A DNA stretch of 5,905 nt. Source: an uncultured Alphaproteobacteria bacterium (GTDB lineage: Bacteria; Pseudomonadota; Alphaproteobacteria; RF32; CAG-239). Positions 1 to 5,384 of the stretch are shown one piece after another. Positions within the stretch are counted from its first letter, which is position 1, and every line of letters begins with the position of its first letter. Where the stretch lies: assembly GCA_944392285.1 (NCBI GenBank), contig CALXWF010000114.1:1-5905 (forward strand). Direction: 5' to 3'. Under the pieces are notes generated by a model, which was not told the origin of the DNA, did no database searches, and worked only from the letters and a program-made list of their open reading frames with translations. The translations under genes were made by a program, and so were the position numbers.

Positions 1-19
1 CAATAAAAAAAATATGCAT

Positions 20-25
20 TATAAG
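20..25 (+). promoter_or_regulatory. possible -10 box of the tRNA-Phe promoter
   Basis: TATAAG lies 26 bases before the tRNA 5' end and matches TATAAT at five of six positions. The matching -35 box would fall at or beyond the left edge of the window, so the promoter cannot be confirmed. The region before it is very AT-rich. Confidence 0.3.
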
Positions 26-50
26 TTCTCACGTTTGGTGCAATGCCGAT

Positions 51-126
<76 letters not shown>

Positions 127-129
127 TCT

Positions 130-155
130 AAAAGCCTTGGTTTTCCAAGGCTTTT
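130..155 (+). terminator. intrinsic terminator of tRNA-Phe
   Basis: A perfect 11-bp stem AAAAGCCTTGG / CCAAGGCTTTT with a TTTT loop begins three bases after the tRNA CCA end. The T-rich right arm and the following bases serve as the U-tract. The A-rich left arm means it could also work on the minus strand. Confidence 0.9.
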
Positions 156-179
156 GTTGTATTTGTGATGCTTTTGTCC

Positions 180-207
180 TTGAAAATTTGTAAAGAGTTT
201 TTACATT
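180..207 (+). promoter_or_regulatory. candidate sigma70-type promoter for the autotransporter
   Basis: TTGAAA (180-185) and TACATT (202-207) are separated by 16 bases, matching the sigma70 consensus at five of six and four of six positions. This would start transcription near 214, about 26 bases before the chosen ATG. It lies after the tRNA terminator, as expected for an independent transcript. A transcript starting here could not include the longer GTG/ATG start at 165/168. Confidence 0.45.
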
Positions 208-239
208 TTAAGTCATGTTTTGTTTGTGATGAGGATAAG

Positions 240-2321
240 ATGAAAAAAATTTGTTTTGGTTTGGCTTTCTCTCTTTATTGCACATCAGCTTTGGCTTTGA
301 CACAAGAAGTTCCGGCAGGGCAGACCGTCAGTAACGGTATGGTTGATTCTATTTTTACGCAAAATGTGTATGGCACAACCAATGATTATTCTATTTTGGG
401 AACGCAAAATGTTATGAGCGGCGGTGTGGCCAATAATTCTTATTTATATTCTTATGCTCAGCAAAATGTTATGAGCGGCGGGGTGGCAACAGGAACAAAT
501 ATTCAGCGTTCGGCCATACAGACCGTGAGCGGCGAGAGTTTTGGCAGTCTTGTTAATTCTTCCGGTTCCATGAAAGTTAACAGCGGCGGAAAAGCCAGTG
601 ATACGATTGTTAACGGAGGCAGCTTGTCTGTTTTGGGCGGTGGCGAGGCAGATGGGACAATTTTGAAAAGCGGTAATTTTTCGGTTGCGGCAAGTGCTAC
701 GGCAACAAATACACAAATCAATTCCGGCACGATGAAAGTGTATGGTGTGGATGAAAACGCGGTTTTAAATGGCGGGCTTCAGGTTATTAACAGCGGGGCG
801 ACAGCAAGCGGAACCCAAATTTATGGCGGAAGACAAGAGGTAGACGGTAGTGCTGTTGCAACAAGTTTGTTCGGCGGCCGGCAAATTGTTTTTTCGGGAG
901 CTTCGCTTTCTGATGCGGTGGTTGAAGACGGTCGATTGGAAATGTCTTCAGGCTCAAACTTAAACGGTTTAACTCTTAACGGCGGTAAGGCAGAAATCGC
1001 CTCAGGTGTTAATATCAGCGGTGTTACCACACTTAACGGCGGTGTCTTGTCAAACTTGGGAGATAATATCATTGCCGATTTGCAAATGAACGGCGGAACC
1101 GTTAAAATGTCCGGAGGTTATAGCCGCTTGACGGTTAATAATTTGGAAGGAAGCGGTAATTTTTATCTCAAAAGCGAAGCAGATATTTCACTCGGAGATG
1201 AGTTGGTCGTTAAAGCCGGTTCGGGAAATTTTGCGGTTTCTATGATAGATTATAGTGTCGGGGAAGAATTTCCGGCAGATATTCCGTTAATTAAAAGTGA
1301 CAGCCCCGATACGAAGTTTTATCTTACCGGCGGTGCGGTTGATATCGGTGCTTTTCGCTATGATTTGGCTCAGGTCGGAGATCAGTGGTTCTTGCAAAAA
1401 ACACCTATCGCTTCAGATACATCGGTTATTGCGAAAAATACATTTGTAGCCGTCAGCTCTATTTTTTATTCACATCTTAATAGTTTGGGCAACCGTTTCG
1501 GTGATTTGCGCTTTAATAAAAAAAGCGGTTTTTGGATTCACGGACTTGGTCGAAATATGCACTTGAGCTTTGATGACGGGACAAAAAGTCGGGTGAATAT
1601 GGAAGGTGTGCAAATAGGTTTTGATAAAGAAATTGAACAAGATTTTGTGGCTGACTGGCGAGTTGGTCTGTTTGCCGGTTATAGTGATGCAAGGCAAAAA
1701 TTTGATCGTAACGGCCGCGGTGATGCCGATACCCAAAGCTTTGGCGTGTATACAACACTTGGCACCGCTAGCGGGTGGTACGGAGATTTTAGCTCAACTT
1801 ATTATCGTCATAAGCAAAAAGTGCAAAGTTATCTGCCGACAGGTGATGATGTTTATGGCAGCTATGATTTAGACGGTTGGAGCGTGTCGGCTCAAGTCGG
1901 TAAAAGGTGGATGTTTAAAGAGCTTTGGTTTGCAGAGCCTCAGTTACAACTCTCATATCTTGATTTGCAAGATGTTGATTATCGAACAAATTATAATACC
2001 CGCGTTGAAGGAAACTATGGCGGTGCAACCATGGTGCGTGCCGGTGTCATGTTGGGGCGCAGGTTTGATGATTATCTTGATTTCCCGATGGAAAGTTTTG
2101 TCAGCTTTAGTTTGTTGCATGATTTTGACGGACAGGGCAAAGTCAGTGTTGCCGGTTATGAGTTCACGGAAGATTTAAGCGGAAGTTTTTATGAACTTGG
2201 TTTGGGGGTTAATGCTGAGGTTAAAGAAAAATTTAGCCTTTATGCCAAAGTTAATACCTTGTGGGGAGATCGTTTAGATGTTCCGTTTGATATTAACTTC
2301 GGCTTAAAGTATGAGTTTTGA
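240..2321 (+). CDS. autotransporter adhesin with AIDA-type repeats (type Va secretion)
   Basis: This is a 693-residue protein that should carry its own passenger to the cell surface. Residues 1-19 are a signal peptide (basic MKK start, hydrophobic core, ALA cleavage site). Residues ~56-290 are imperfect ~19-residue Gly/Ser/Asn/Val-rich repeats of AIDA type (for example SGGVATGTNI), expected to fold as a beta helix. A pertactin-like passenger end follows, with GAFRYDLAQVGDQWFL at 370-385, then a helical linker. Residues ~430-693 are the barrel, opening SGFWIHGLG and ending YEF with the terminal Phe recognised by the BAM complex. The only cysteines are in the signal peptide, normal for this class. 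The frame is open from GTG 165, but I chose ATG 240 because GAGGA (231-235) precedes it and the signal peptide begins exactly there; the upstream 25 residues are acidic and unlike known extended signal regions. The fold is secure; the ligand is unknown. Adhesion or aggregation is an inference from the family. Confidence 0.93.
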   Translation: MKKICFGLAFSLYCTSALALTQEVPAGQTVSNGMVDSIFTQNVYGTTNDYSILGTQNVMSGGVANNSYLYSYAQQNVMSGGVATGTNIQRSAIQTVSGESFGSLVNSSGSMKVNSGGKASDTIVNGGSLSVLGGGEADGTILKSGNFSVAASATATNTQINSGTMKVYGVDENAVLNGGLQVINSGATASGTQIYGGRQEVDGSAVATSLFGGRQIVFSGASLSDAVVEDGRLEMSSGSNLNGLTLNGGKAEIASGVNISGVTTLNGGVLSNLGDNIIADLQMNGGTVKMSGGYSRLTVNNLEGSGNFYLKSEADISLGDELVVKAGSGNFAVSMIDYSVGEEFPADIPLIKSDSPDTKFYLTGGAVDIGAFRYDLAQVGDQWFLQKTPIASDTSVIAKNTFVAVSSIFYSHLNSLGNRFGDLRFNKKSGFWIHGLGRNMHLSFDDGTKSRVNMEGVQIGFDKEIEQDFVADWRVGLFAGYSDARQKFDRNGRGDADTQSFGVYTTLGTASGWYGDFSSTYYRHKQKVQSYLPTGDDVYGSYDLDGWSVSAQVGKRWMFKELWFAEPQLQLSYLDLQDVDYRTNYNTRVEGNYGGATMVRAGVMLGRRFDDYLDFPMESFVSFSLLHDFDGQGKVSVAGYEFTEDLSGSFYELGLGVNAEVKEKFSLYAKVNTLWGDRLDVPFDINFGLKYEF
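405..481 (+). repeat. 20-bp exact direct repeat in the passenger coding region
   Basis: The 20 bases at 405-424 are repeated exactly at 462-481. The distance is 57 bp, or 19 codons, which matches the period of the AIDA-type protein repeat, and both copies encode QNVMSGG. A partial third copy (CAAAATGT) starts at 360. In-frame exact copies of this sort can recombine to lose or gain one repeat unit without breaking the reading frame. Confidence 0.85.
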
Positions 2322-2323
2322 GG

Positions 2324-2806
2324 TTAAAATTCTTGTAAAGCGTAAAGGTCTTTGACTTTCCAGCTGTTGTCTTGAAGGTTCATGACATAGATAATTGTGC
2401 CGTTGCAGAGGCCGAACCAATTACCGTTACATTGGCTTTGGGTAATAACCTCAACCGTGCTGTCTTGAAGCGGACGTATTTTTTTGATTTGGTATGACAG
2501 TTCGTTCGGGCGGTCAAGACTTTCATCTTCCATAAAGATAAAGCGCGGCATTTTGCTTTTGTCACACTCGGAAAATTTGGGATTTAAGGTGCATTTTACG
2601 GCCAAATTTATGGCGCAAATCATTTGGCTGTCGTCTTGGCAACCTGTTTGTAAATCAGAGGCTTTGAAAGCAAAAACTTTATCTTCATAGTTAAGTTCTT
2701 GTGTGGCAATGTTTGTTTCTTGTTGATTTTGTGTTGCAGTGTTTTCTTCATCAGAACAGCCGCTGAGTGTGAGCAAGGCAAGTATGATATAGGCATATTT
2801 TTTCAT
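2324..2806 (-). CDS. outer-membrane lipoprotein with six conserved-looking cysteines, function unknown
   Basis: This 160-residue protein starts with a short lipoprotein signal peptide ending in the lipobox L-S-G-C, with the lipidated cysteine at 17. Ser follows the cysteine rather than Asp, which favours sorting to the outer membrane. A Gln/Asn/Thr-rich spacer (about 18-38) precedes a compact domain with six more cysteines at 56, 64, 72, 81, 126 and 134, an even number that suggests three periplasmic disulfides. I do not recognise the family. The start at 2806 is well supported by an AAGGAGAG ribosome site (2811-2818). The gene converges on the autotransporter with 2 bp between stop codons, so neither has a terminator of its own in the gap. 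It is separated from the upstream OMP gene on the same strand by a strong terminator, so it should have its own promoter. Confidence 0.85.
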   Translation of the reverse strand: MKKYAYIILALLTLSGCSDEENTATQNQQETNIATQELNYEDKVFAFKASDLQTGCQDDSQMICAINLAVKCTLNPKFSECDKSKMPRFIFMEDESLDRPNELSYQIKKIRPLQDSTVEVITQSQCNGNWFGLCNGTIIYVMNLQDNSWKVKDLYALQEF

Positions 2807-2832
2807 TTATCTCTCCTTATGTGTGTTGTGTT

Positions 2833-2862
2833 TTAATATAATAAATCAGTGCTTTTTGGCAA
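2833..2862 (-). promoter_or_regulatory. candidate promoter of the lipoprotein gene
   Basis: On the minus strand TTGCCA (2857-2862) is followed 18 bases later by TATTAA (2833-2838), matching the sigma70 consensus at five of six and four of six positions. It sits between the OMP terminator and the lipoprotein ribosome site. The -10 area is AT-rich, so the exact box is uncertain. Confidence 0.4.
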
Positions 2863-2868
2863 GAGGAT

Positions 2869-2902
2869 AAATAAAAAAGGAAGAGCTTTCACTCTTCCTT
2901 TT
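2869..2902 (-). terminator. intrinsic terminator of the small OMP gene
   Basis: Read on the minus strand, an 11-bp perfect stem (AAAAGGAAGAG / CTCTTCCTTTT, arms 2892-2902 and 2875-2885) with a 6-base loop is followed by a T-rich tail (TTTTTTATTT). It begins 22 bases after the OMP stop codon, the usual place for a terminator. Confidence 0.88.
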
Positions 2903-2924
2903 GATGAAAATAAAATCTTCTAAA

Positions 2925-3485
2925 TTAGAAGTTATACTTAGCACCGAGGGAGTATTCCATCATGTGGTCAGCTTCATCAATTTTATCTAAGCCGATATAA
3001 CGGGCTACAGCTCTGACGCTCCAGTTGTTGTCAATGCTGTATTGAGCACCGAGACCTAAACGATAACCATAGCCGTGGTCTCTGCTCTTTTCACTGGTGC
3101 CATAAGTAAATTTGTTGGTAACGGTATATTCAGCAATACCGGCGGTACCGAGCAAAGAGAAAGTTTGGTCACAACCTAAGGGAAGGTAGCCGTATACATC
3201 CAAACCATAAGCCTGGAAAGAAGATTTGTCTTTGTAGCCTTCAGCTCTGGAGTTTTGTTTGTCGCTGTCAGAGAGTTGATAGAAAACTTCAACACCAAAA
3301 TTTTTGTTGTAGTCAGTACCAACGCTTACTTTACCGGCATTGAAATGCGGTCTGGCTTTGGTAACAACAGCGTCAGTATAAGAATAGTCAGCAGCAACAT
3401 AAGGATTATATTCCATAGCGTTGGCGTTAGCCGCAAAAGCAACGGCAGAAACGGCAACCATTAAAGCACCAAGTGATTTTTTCAT
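2925..3485 (-). CDS. small outer-membrane beta-barrel protein (opacity/OmpA-barrel-like)
   Basis: This 186-residue protein has a clear signal peptide (MKKS start, Ala/Val core, cleavage after ANA at residue 23). The mature part of about 163 residues alternates polar and aromatic residues in short Tyr- and Gly-rich strands and ends in KYNF, with the C-terminal Phe used for BAM insertion. The size fits an 8-stranded barrel of the OMP_b-brl/opacity type. It has a single cysteine, in LPLGCDQ. A good ribosome site, AAGGAAA (3491-3497), precedes the ATG. About eight of eleven Asn codons are AAC, unlike the AT-leaning neighbours, which together with the strong terminator hints at high expression. 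Specific function is unknown: these proteins range from structural OMPs to adhesins. It is divergent from the pilin-like gene across a 178-bp intergenic region. Confidence 0.88.
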   Translation of the reverse strand: MKKSLGALMVAVSAVAFAANANAMEYNPYVAADYSYTDAVVTKARPHFNAGKVSVGTDYNKNFGVEVFYQLSDSDKQNSRAEGYKDKSSFQAYGLDVYGYLPLGCDQTFSLLGTAGIAEYTVTNKFTYGTSEKSRDHGYGYRLGLGAQYSIDNNWSVRAVARYIGLDKIDEADHMMEYSLGAKYNF

Positions 3486-3663
3486 TGTAATTTCCTTTTT
3501 CCAAAGTTAACTTTTAGGTGAAGAAGTTGTGTGTTTAACTCCATCACGTTTACCACTATAAAGGTTTTATTTTTAAAATAAAGTAAAAATATATTACAAA
3601 TTTGTTGTTTAGCATTTTTTTTAGTGATATTATATAACAAATATTAGTTTAGAAAGGGCGGAA
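3486..3663. promoter_or_regulatory. AT-rich divergent promoter region between the OMP and pilin genes
   Basis: This gap must hold promoters for both directions. For the OMP, TATAGT on the minus strand (3555-3560) is the best -10 box, but no convincing -35 accompanies it. For the pilin, TATATA (3631-3636) is a possible -10, with only a weak -35 (TTTAGC, 3608-3613). An 8-bp palindrome around one base, TTTATTTT/AAAATAAA (3566-3582), lies between them and could be an operator or simply AT-rich sequence. The OMP leader of about 70 bases contains a partial inverted repeat of AGTTAAC (3505-3511) and GTTTAACT (3533-3540). Confidence 0.4.
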
Positions 3664-4227
3664 ATGCTTGAATTTGAACAAAAAGGCCGTACCATGATTG
3701 AGGTGATTGCGGTTTTGGGGATTATCAGCATGGTGGCAGTCGGTTTGCTTTCCATTATTAATAATGTTTATTCTCGTTATAAAAATTATTCTACCATTAA
3801 TCAAATTCAAGAATTGCAAAAGTTAATCAGCAACCGCTATGCCTATAAAGGGAATTATAAGGGAATTTCGGCTCAGTCTTTGATTGAGGACAATGCCGCC
3901 CCGAAAAGTATGATTATCGGTAAAAAATTATATCATGCCATGCGCAGTGAGGTGACGGTTGCCTCGGCTGATTATGGCGGGGAAGATCGTTCTTATACCA
4001 TTTTGTTTCCCGGTCTTTCTCGCAAAATGTGCAGCGAGCTCGGGGCTATTGTTTGGACGGTTTCTGATAGTACGGAGCTGGTTGCCGTTACAATTAATAG
4101 CAAAAAATATGTATGGCCCGATAAAAAAGGTACAACCGGAAATTTTTTACCGCTTGATTTAATGTCAGCTAATAAATTATGTAATGCTAATGAGGGTGAA
4201 AATAAAATCCTTTGGGAATTTCAGTAA
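3664..4227 (+). CDS. type IV pilin-like / pseudopilin-like protein with a G-R-T-M-I-E processing motif
   Basis: This 187-residue protein has a short charged leader ending in Gly8, then R-T-M-I-E and a hydrophobic helix (about 10-31). Glu13 is at +5 from the presumed cleavage after Gly8, the hallmark of prepilin peptidase substrates. Position +1 is Arg instead of the usual Phe or Met. A helix continues to about residue 60, followed by a globular domain with two cysteines (123 and 173) that could close a disulfide loop near the C terminus, as in many pilins. It resembles the GRSMIE-type pilin-like proteins of gut alphaproteobacteria. Start ATG 3664 is supported by AAGGG (3654-3658); the later ATG at 3694 lies within the processing motif and would destroy it. 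It is probably cotranscribed with fliX, 16 bp downstream. No other pilus gene is visible, so pilus, pseudopilus or other filament use is undecided. Confidence 0.82.
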   Translation: MLEFEQKGRTMIEVIAVLGIISMVAVGLLSIINNVYSRYKNYSTINQIQELQKLISNRYAYKGNYKGISAQSLIEDNAAPKSMIIGKKLYHAMRSEVTVASADYGGEDRSYTILFPGLSRKMCSELGAIVWTVSDSTELVAVTINSKKYVWPDKKGTTGNFLPLDLMSANKLCNANEGENKILWEFQ

Positions 4228-4230
4228 AAG

Positions 4231-4236
4231 AGAGGA
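4231..4236 (+). promoter_or_regulatory. ribosome binding site that fixes the TTG start of fliX
   Basis: AGAGGA lies 7 bases before TTG at 4244. The only nearby ATG (4251) is out of frame, so the Shine-Dalgarno position supports TTG as the initiation codon. Confidence 0.7.
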
Positions 4237-4243
4237 ATAATCT

Positions 4244-4663
4244 TTGATTAATGTCAGTGAAGTAAATAAAGCCAAAGATCTTAACCTGAGCAAAAGCAAA
4301 AAAGTTTCTGGCGGGGGAGATTTTTCTGCTTATTTGAAAGAAACTATGGGCGAAAAACCGCAAGCGGTGTCGGCAACGGGGGGAATCTCCGTGGCAGATG
4401 CCATTTTTGCCGCACAAACGGTTGATGATGCCGTTGAACGCGAGGCCAGAAAGCGTTTGGTAAAACGCGGTAAAACCTTGATTGAAAAACTTGAAGAAAT
4501 TCGTGATGCTTTGCTTATCGGGGCTATTGCCAAAGATAAATTAATTGAAATTTCTCGTATGGTTAAAGAACAAAAAGTCAGCTGTGAAGATGCCAGACTT
4601 GCCGAAATTATCAGCGAAATTGAGCTAAGAGTTGAGGTTGAGCTGGCTAAGTTGATGAAATAG
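4244..4663 (+). CDS. fliX: FliX-like flagellar assembly regulator
   Basis: The 139-residue protein has the FliX layout: a variable, polar, low-complexity N terminus (1-48), then GISVADAIFAAQTVDDAVER (48-67), a basic helix with RGKTLIEKLEEIRDALLIG (75-93), and the characteristic C-terminal stretch EIISEIELRVEVELAKL (121-137). In Caulobacter, FliX couples assembly of the early flagellar structure to transcription by working with the sigma54 activator FlbD. There is no signal peptide or membrane segment, so it should be cytosolic or peripheral. The start is TTG, with a good ribosome site 7 bases upstream. The gene follows the pilin-like gene by 16 bp and precedes dksA by 106 bp; fliX next to a dksA-like gene is an arrangement I recall from other alphaproteobacteria. 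What is odd is the absence of any structural flagellar gene here. The assignment comes mainly from the C-terminal motif. Confidence 0.8.
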   Translation: MINVSEVNKAKDLNLSKSKKVSGGGDFSAYLKETMGEKPQAVSATGGISVADAIFAAQTVDDAVEREARKRLVKRGKTLIEKLEEIRDALLIGAIAKDKLIEISRMVKEQKVSCEDARLAEIISEIELRVEVELAKLMK

Positions 4664-4680
4664 TCTGATAAATGTTTTTT

Positions 4681-4722
4681 TTGCTTGCAGTTAGCGGTTG
4701 AAATATGTATCTTGTCAAGCAA
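4681..4722. repeat. 7-bp inverted repeat between fliX and dksA
   Basis: TTGCTTG (4681-4687) and CAAGCAA (4716-4722) are exact inverted copies 28 bases apart. The right copy overlaps the candidate dksA -35 box, so it could be a regulator site. The T run at 4675-4682 overlaps the left copy but has no hairpin before it, so I do not call a terminator for fliX. It may be chance. Confidence 0.3.
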
Positions 4723-4740
4723 TATAAGAAAGAGTTTAAC
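4712..4740 (+). promoter_or_regulatory. candidate promoter of dksA
   Basis: TTGTCA (4712-4717) and TTTAAC (4735-4740) are 17 bases apart, matching the sigma70 consensus at five of six and four of six positions. Transcription would begin near 4747, leaving a leader of about 23 bases that contains the AGGAG ribosome site. The 106-bp gap after fliX makes a separate promoter reasonable. Confidence 0.4.
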
Positions 4741-4769
4741 CGAATTTGTTGAATGTTAGGAGATAAACA

Positions 4770-5195
4770 ATGGATACGGCAATTATTCTCCCTCCCGATT
4801 ATAGGCCTTCAGCCGATGAGGAGTATATGAACGATATGCAGGTTGAATATTTTCGGCAGAAGTTGCTGAATTGGAAAAAGTCATTAATCGCTCAATCCAA
4901 AGATACGCTTGATGACTTGAAACAAGGCGGCCTCAACCAACCCGATGATATTGACCGCGCTTCGCTTGAATCCGGAAAATCTTTAGAGCTTCGGACCAGA
5001 GATCGGGCACGCAAGCTGATTACAAAGATTGATGAAGCCTTAAAACGTATTGAAGACGGTGTTTACGGTTATTGTGAAGAAACCGGCGATCCTATCGGTA
5101 TTGAACGGTTGGAAGCTCGTCCGGTTGCAACTCTTTCCATTGAAGCTCAGGAACGTCATGAGCGGATGGAAAAGACTTATGACGATGACGCATAA
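4770..5195 (+). CDS. dksA: DksA-family RNA polymerase-binding transcription factor, single-cysteine type
   Basis: DksA enters the RNA polymerase secondary channel and, with ppGpp, tunes rRNA and amino-acid promoters. The 141-residue protein shows the full family layout: an N-terminal helix, a coiled coil (~25-95) with tip motif D59-x-x-D62-x-A64, which is essential in E. coli DksA, then SLELRTRDRARKLITKI, and a C-terminal globular domain with YGYCEETG and RLEARP. The four zinc cysteines of E. coli DksA align here with C102, T105, S123 and A126, so zinc binding should be lost while the fold is kept, as known for some alphaproteobacterial DksA proteins. The tip motif suggests it is still active on RNA polymerase. 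ATG 4770 has a strong AGGAG site (4758-4762), 7 bases away. The palindromic element begins just after the stop codon. Confidence 0.93.
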   Translation: MDTAIILPPDYRPSADEEYMNDMQVEYFRQKLLNWKKSLIAQSKDTLDDLKQGGLNQPDDIDRASLESGKSLELRTRDRARKLITKIDEALKRIEDGVYGYCEETGDPIGIERLEARPVATLSIEAQERHERMEKTYDDDA

Positions 5196-5196
5196 T

Positions 5197-5322
5197 TAAA
5201 TCGTTTTATAGGGCATTCAGAGCAATTTTCTGACGGTCTCAAAAAATTCACGTATTTTTTATACGCTAAAAATTTTTTTTCGCCGCTGAAAATTACTCTG
5301 ACTGTTCCTCTAAAACGATTTA
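5197..5322. repeat. 126-bp long palindromic, MITE-like element
   Basis: The ends are perfect 12-bp inverted repeats, TAAATCGTTTTA (5197-5208) and TAAAACGATTTA (5311-5322). The symmetry continues inward: TCAGAGCAATTTTC (5217-5230) is mirrored by GAAAATTACTCTGA (5288-5301) at 13 of 14 positions. A central hairpin, CGTAT/ATACG around TTTTT (5251-5265), has the same midpoint (about 5258-5260). The whole region can therefore fold into one long imperfect hairpin. It has no coding potential. The outermost TA on each side could be a target duplication of the IS630/mariner kind, leaving 10-bp terminal repeats; this is inference from the ends alone. Its place 1 bp after the dksA stop codon suggests it may also act as the dksA 3' end or terminator. 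It could instead be a conserved regulatory structure rather than a mobile one. Confidence 0.75.
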
Positions 5323-5345
5323 CTTTTACATGGTTTATTATCAGC

Positions 5346-5364
5346 GCCGCTTTTGTAAGGCGGC
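5346..5364 (+). promoter_or_regulatory. hairpin just upstream of maf (possible terminator or translation control)
   Basis: GCCGCTTT (5346-5353) pairs with AAGGCGGC (5357-5364) around a 3-base TGT loop, with one G-U pair, and is followed by ATTTATT. The short AT-rich tail is not a good U-tract, so termination is weak. The right arm contains AAGG, which would be the ribosome site of a TTG start at 5370, so the hairpin could mask it. Confidence 0.4.
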
Positions 5365-5384
5365 ATTTATTGCAGAAGCTGGAA

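Noticed and set aside
165..239. A longer autotransporter starting at GTG 165 or ATG 168, adding 25 or 24 residues
   Set aside because: No good ribosome site precedes it, the extra residues are acidic before the MKK signal peptide, and the region holds a candidate promoter; GAGGA at 231-235 supports ATG 240.
371..386. TGGCAC followed by AATG resembling a sigma54 -24/-12 site
   Set aside because: It lies within the autotransporter coding sequence, and the -12 element does not match TTGC at the right spacing; no sigma54 site is seen before the pilin gene or fliX.
444..1072. Minus-strand open frames opposite the passenger region
   Set aside because: They follow from the biased Gly/Ser/Asn-rich codons of the autotransporter and lack ribosome sites or recognisable domains.
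1470..2178. Open frames on both strands inside the barrel-coding region
   Set aside because: They overlap a confidently assigned beta-barrel domain in other frames and show no independent features.
4671..4687. T run after fliX as an intrinsic terminator
   Set aside because: No stable hairpin precedes the T run.
4330..4722. Minus-strand frame of 130 codons opposite fliX
   Set aside because: Its Ser/Ile/Leu-rich product is the mirror of FliX helices, and the FliX C-terminal motif on the plus strand is clear.
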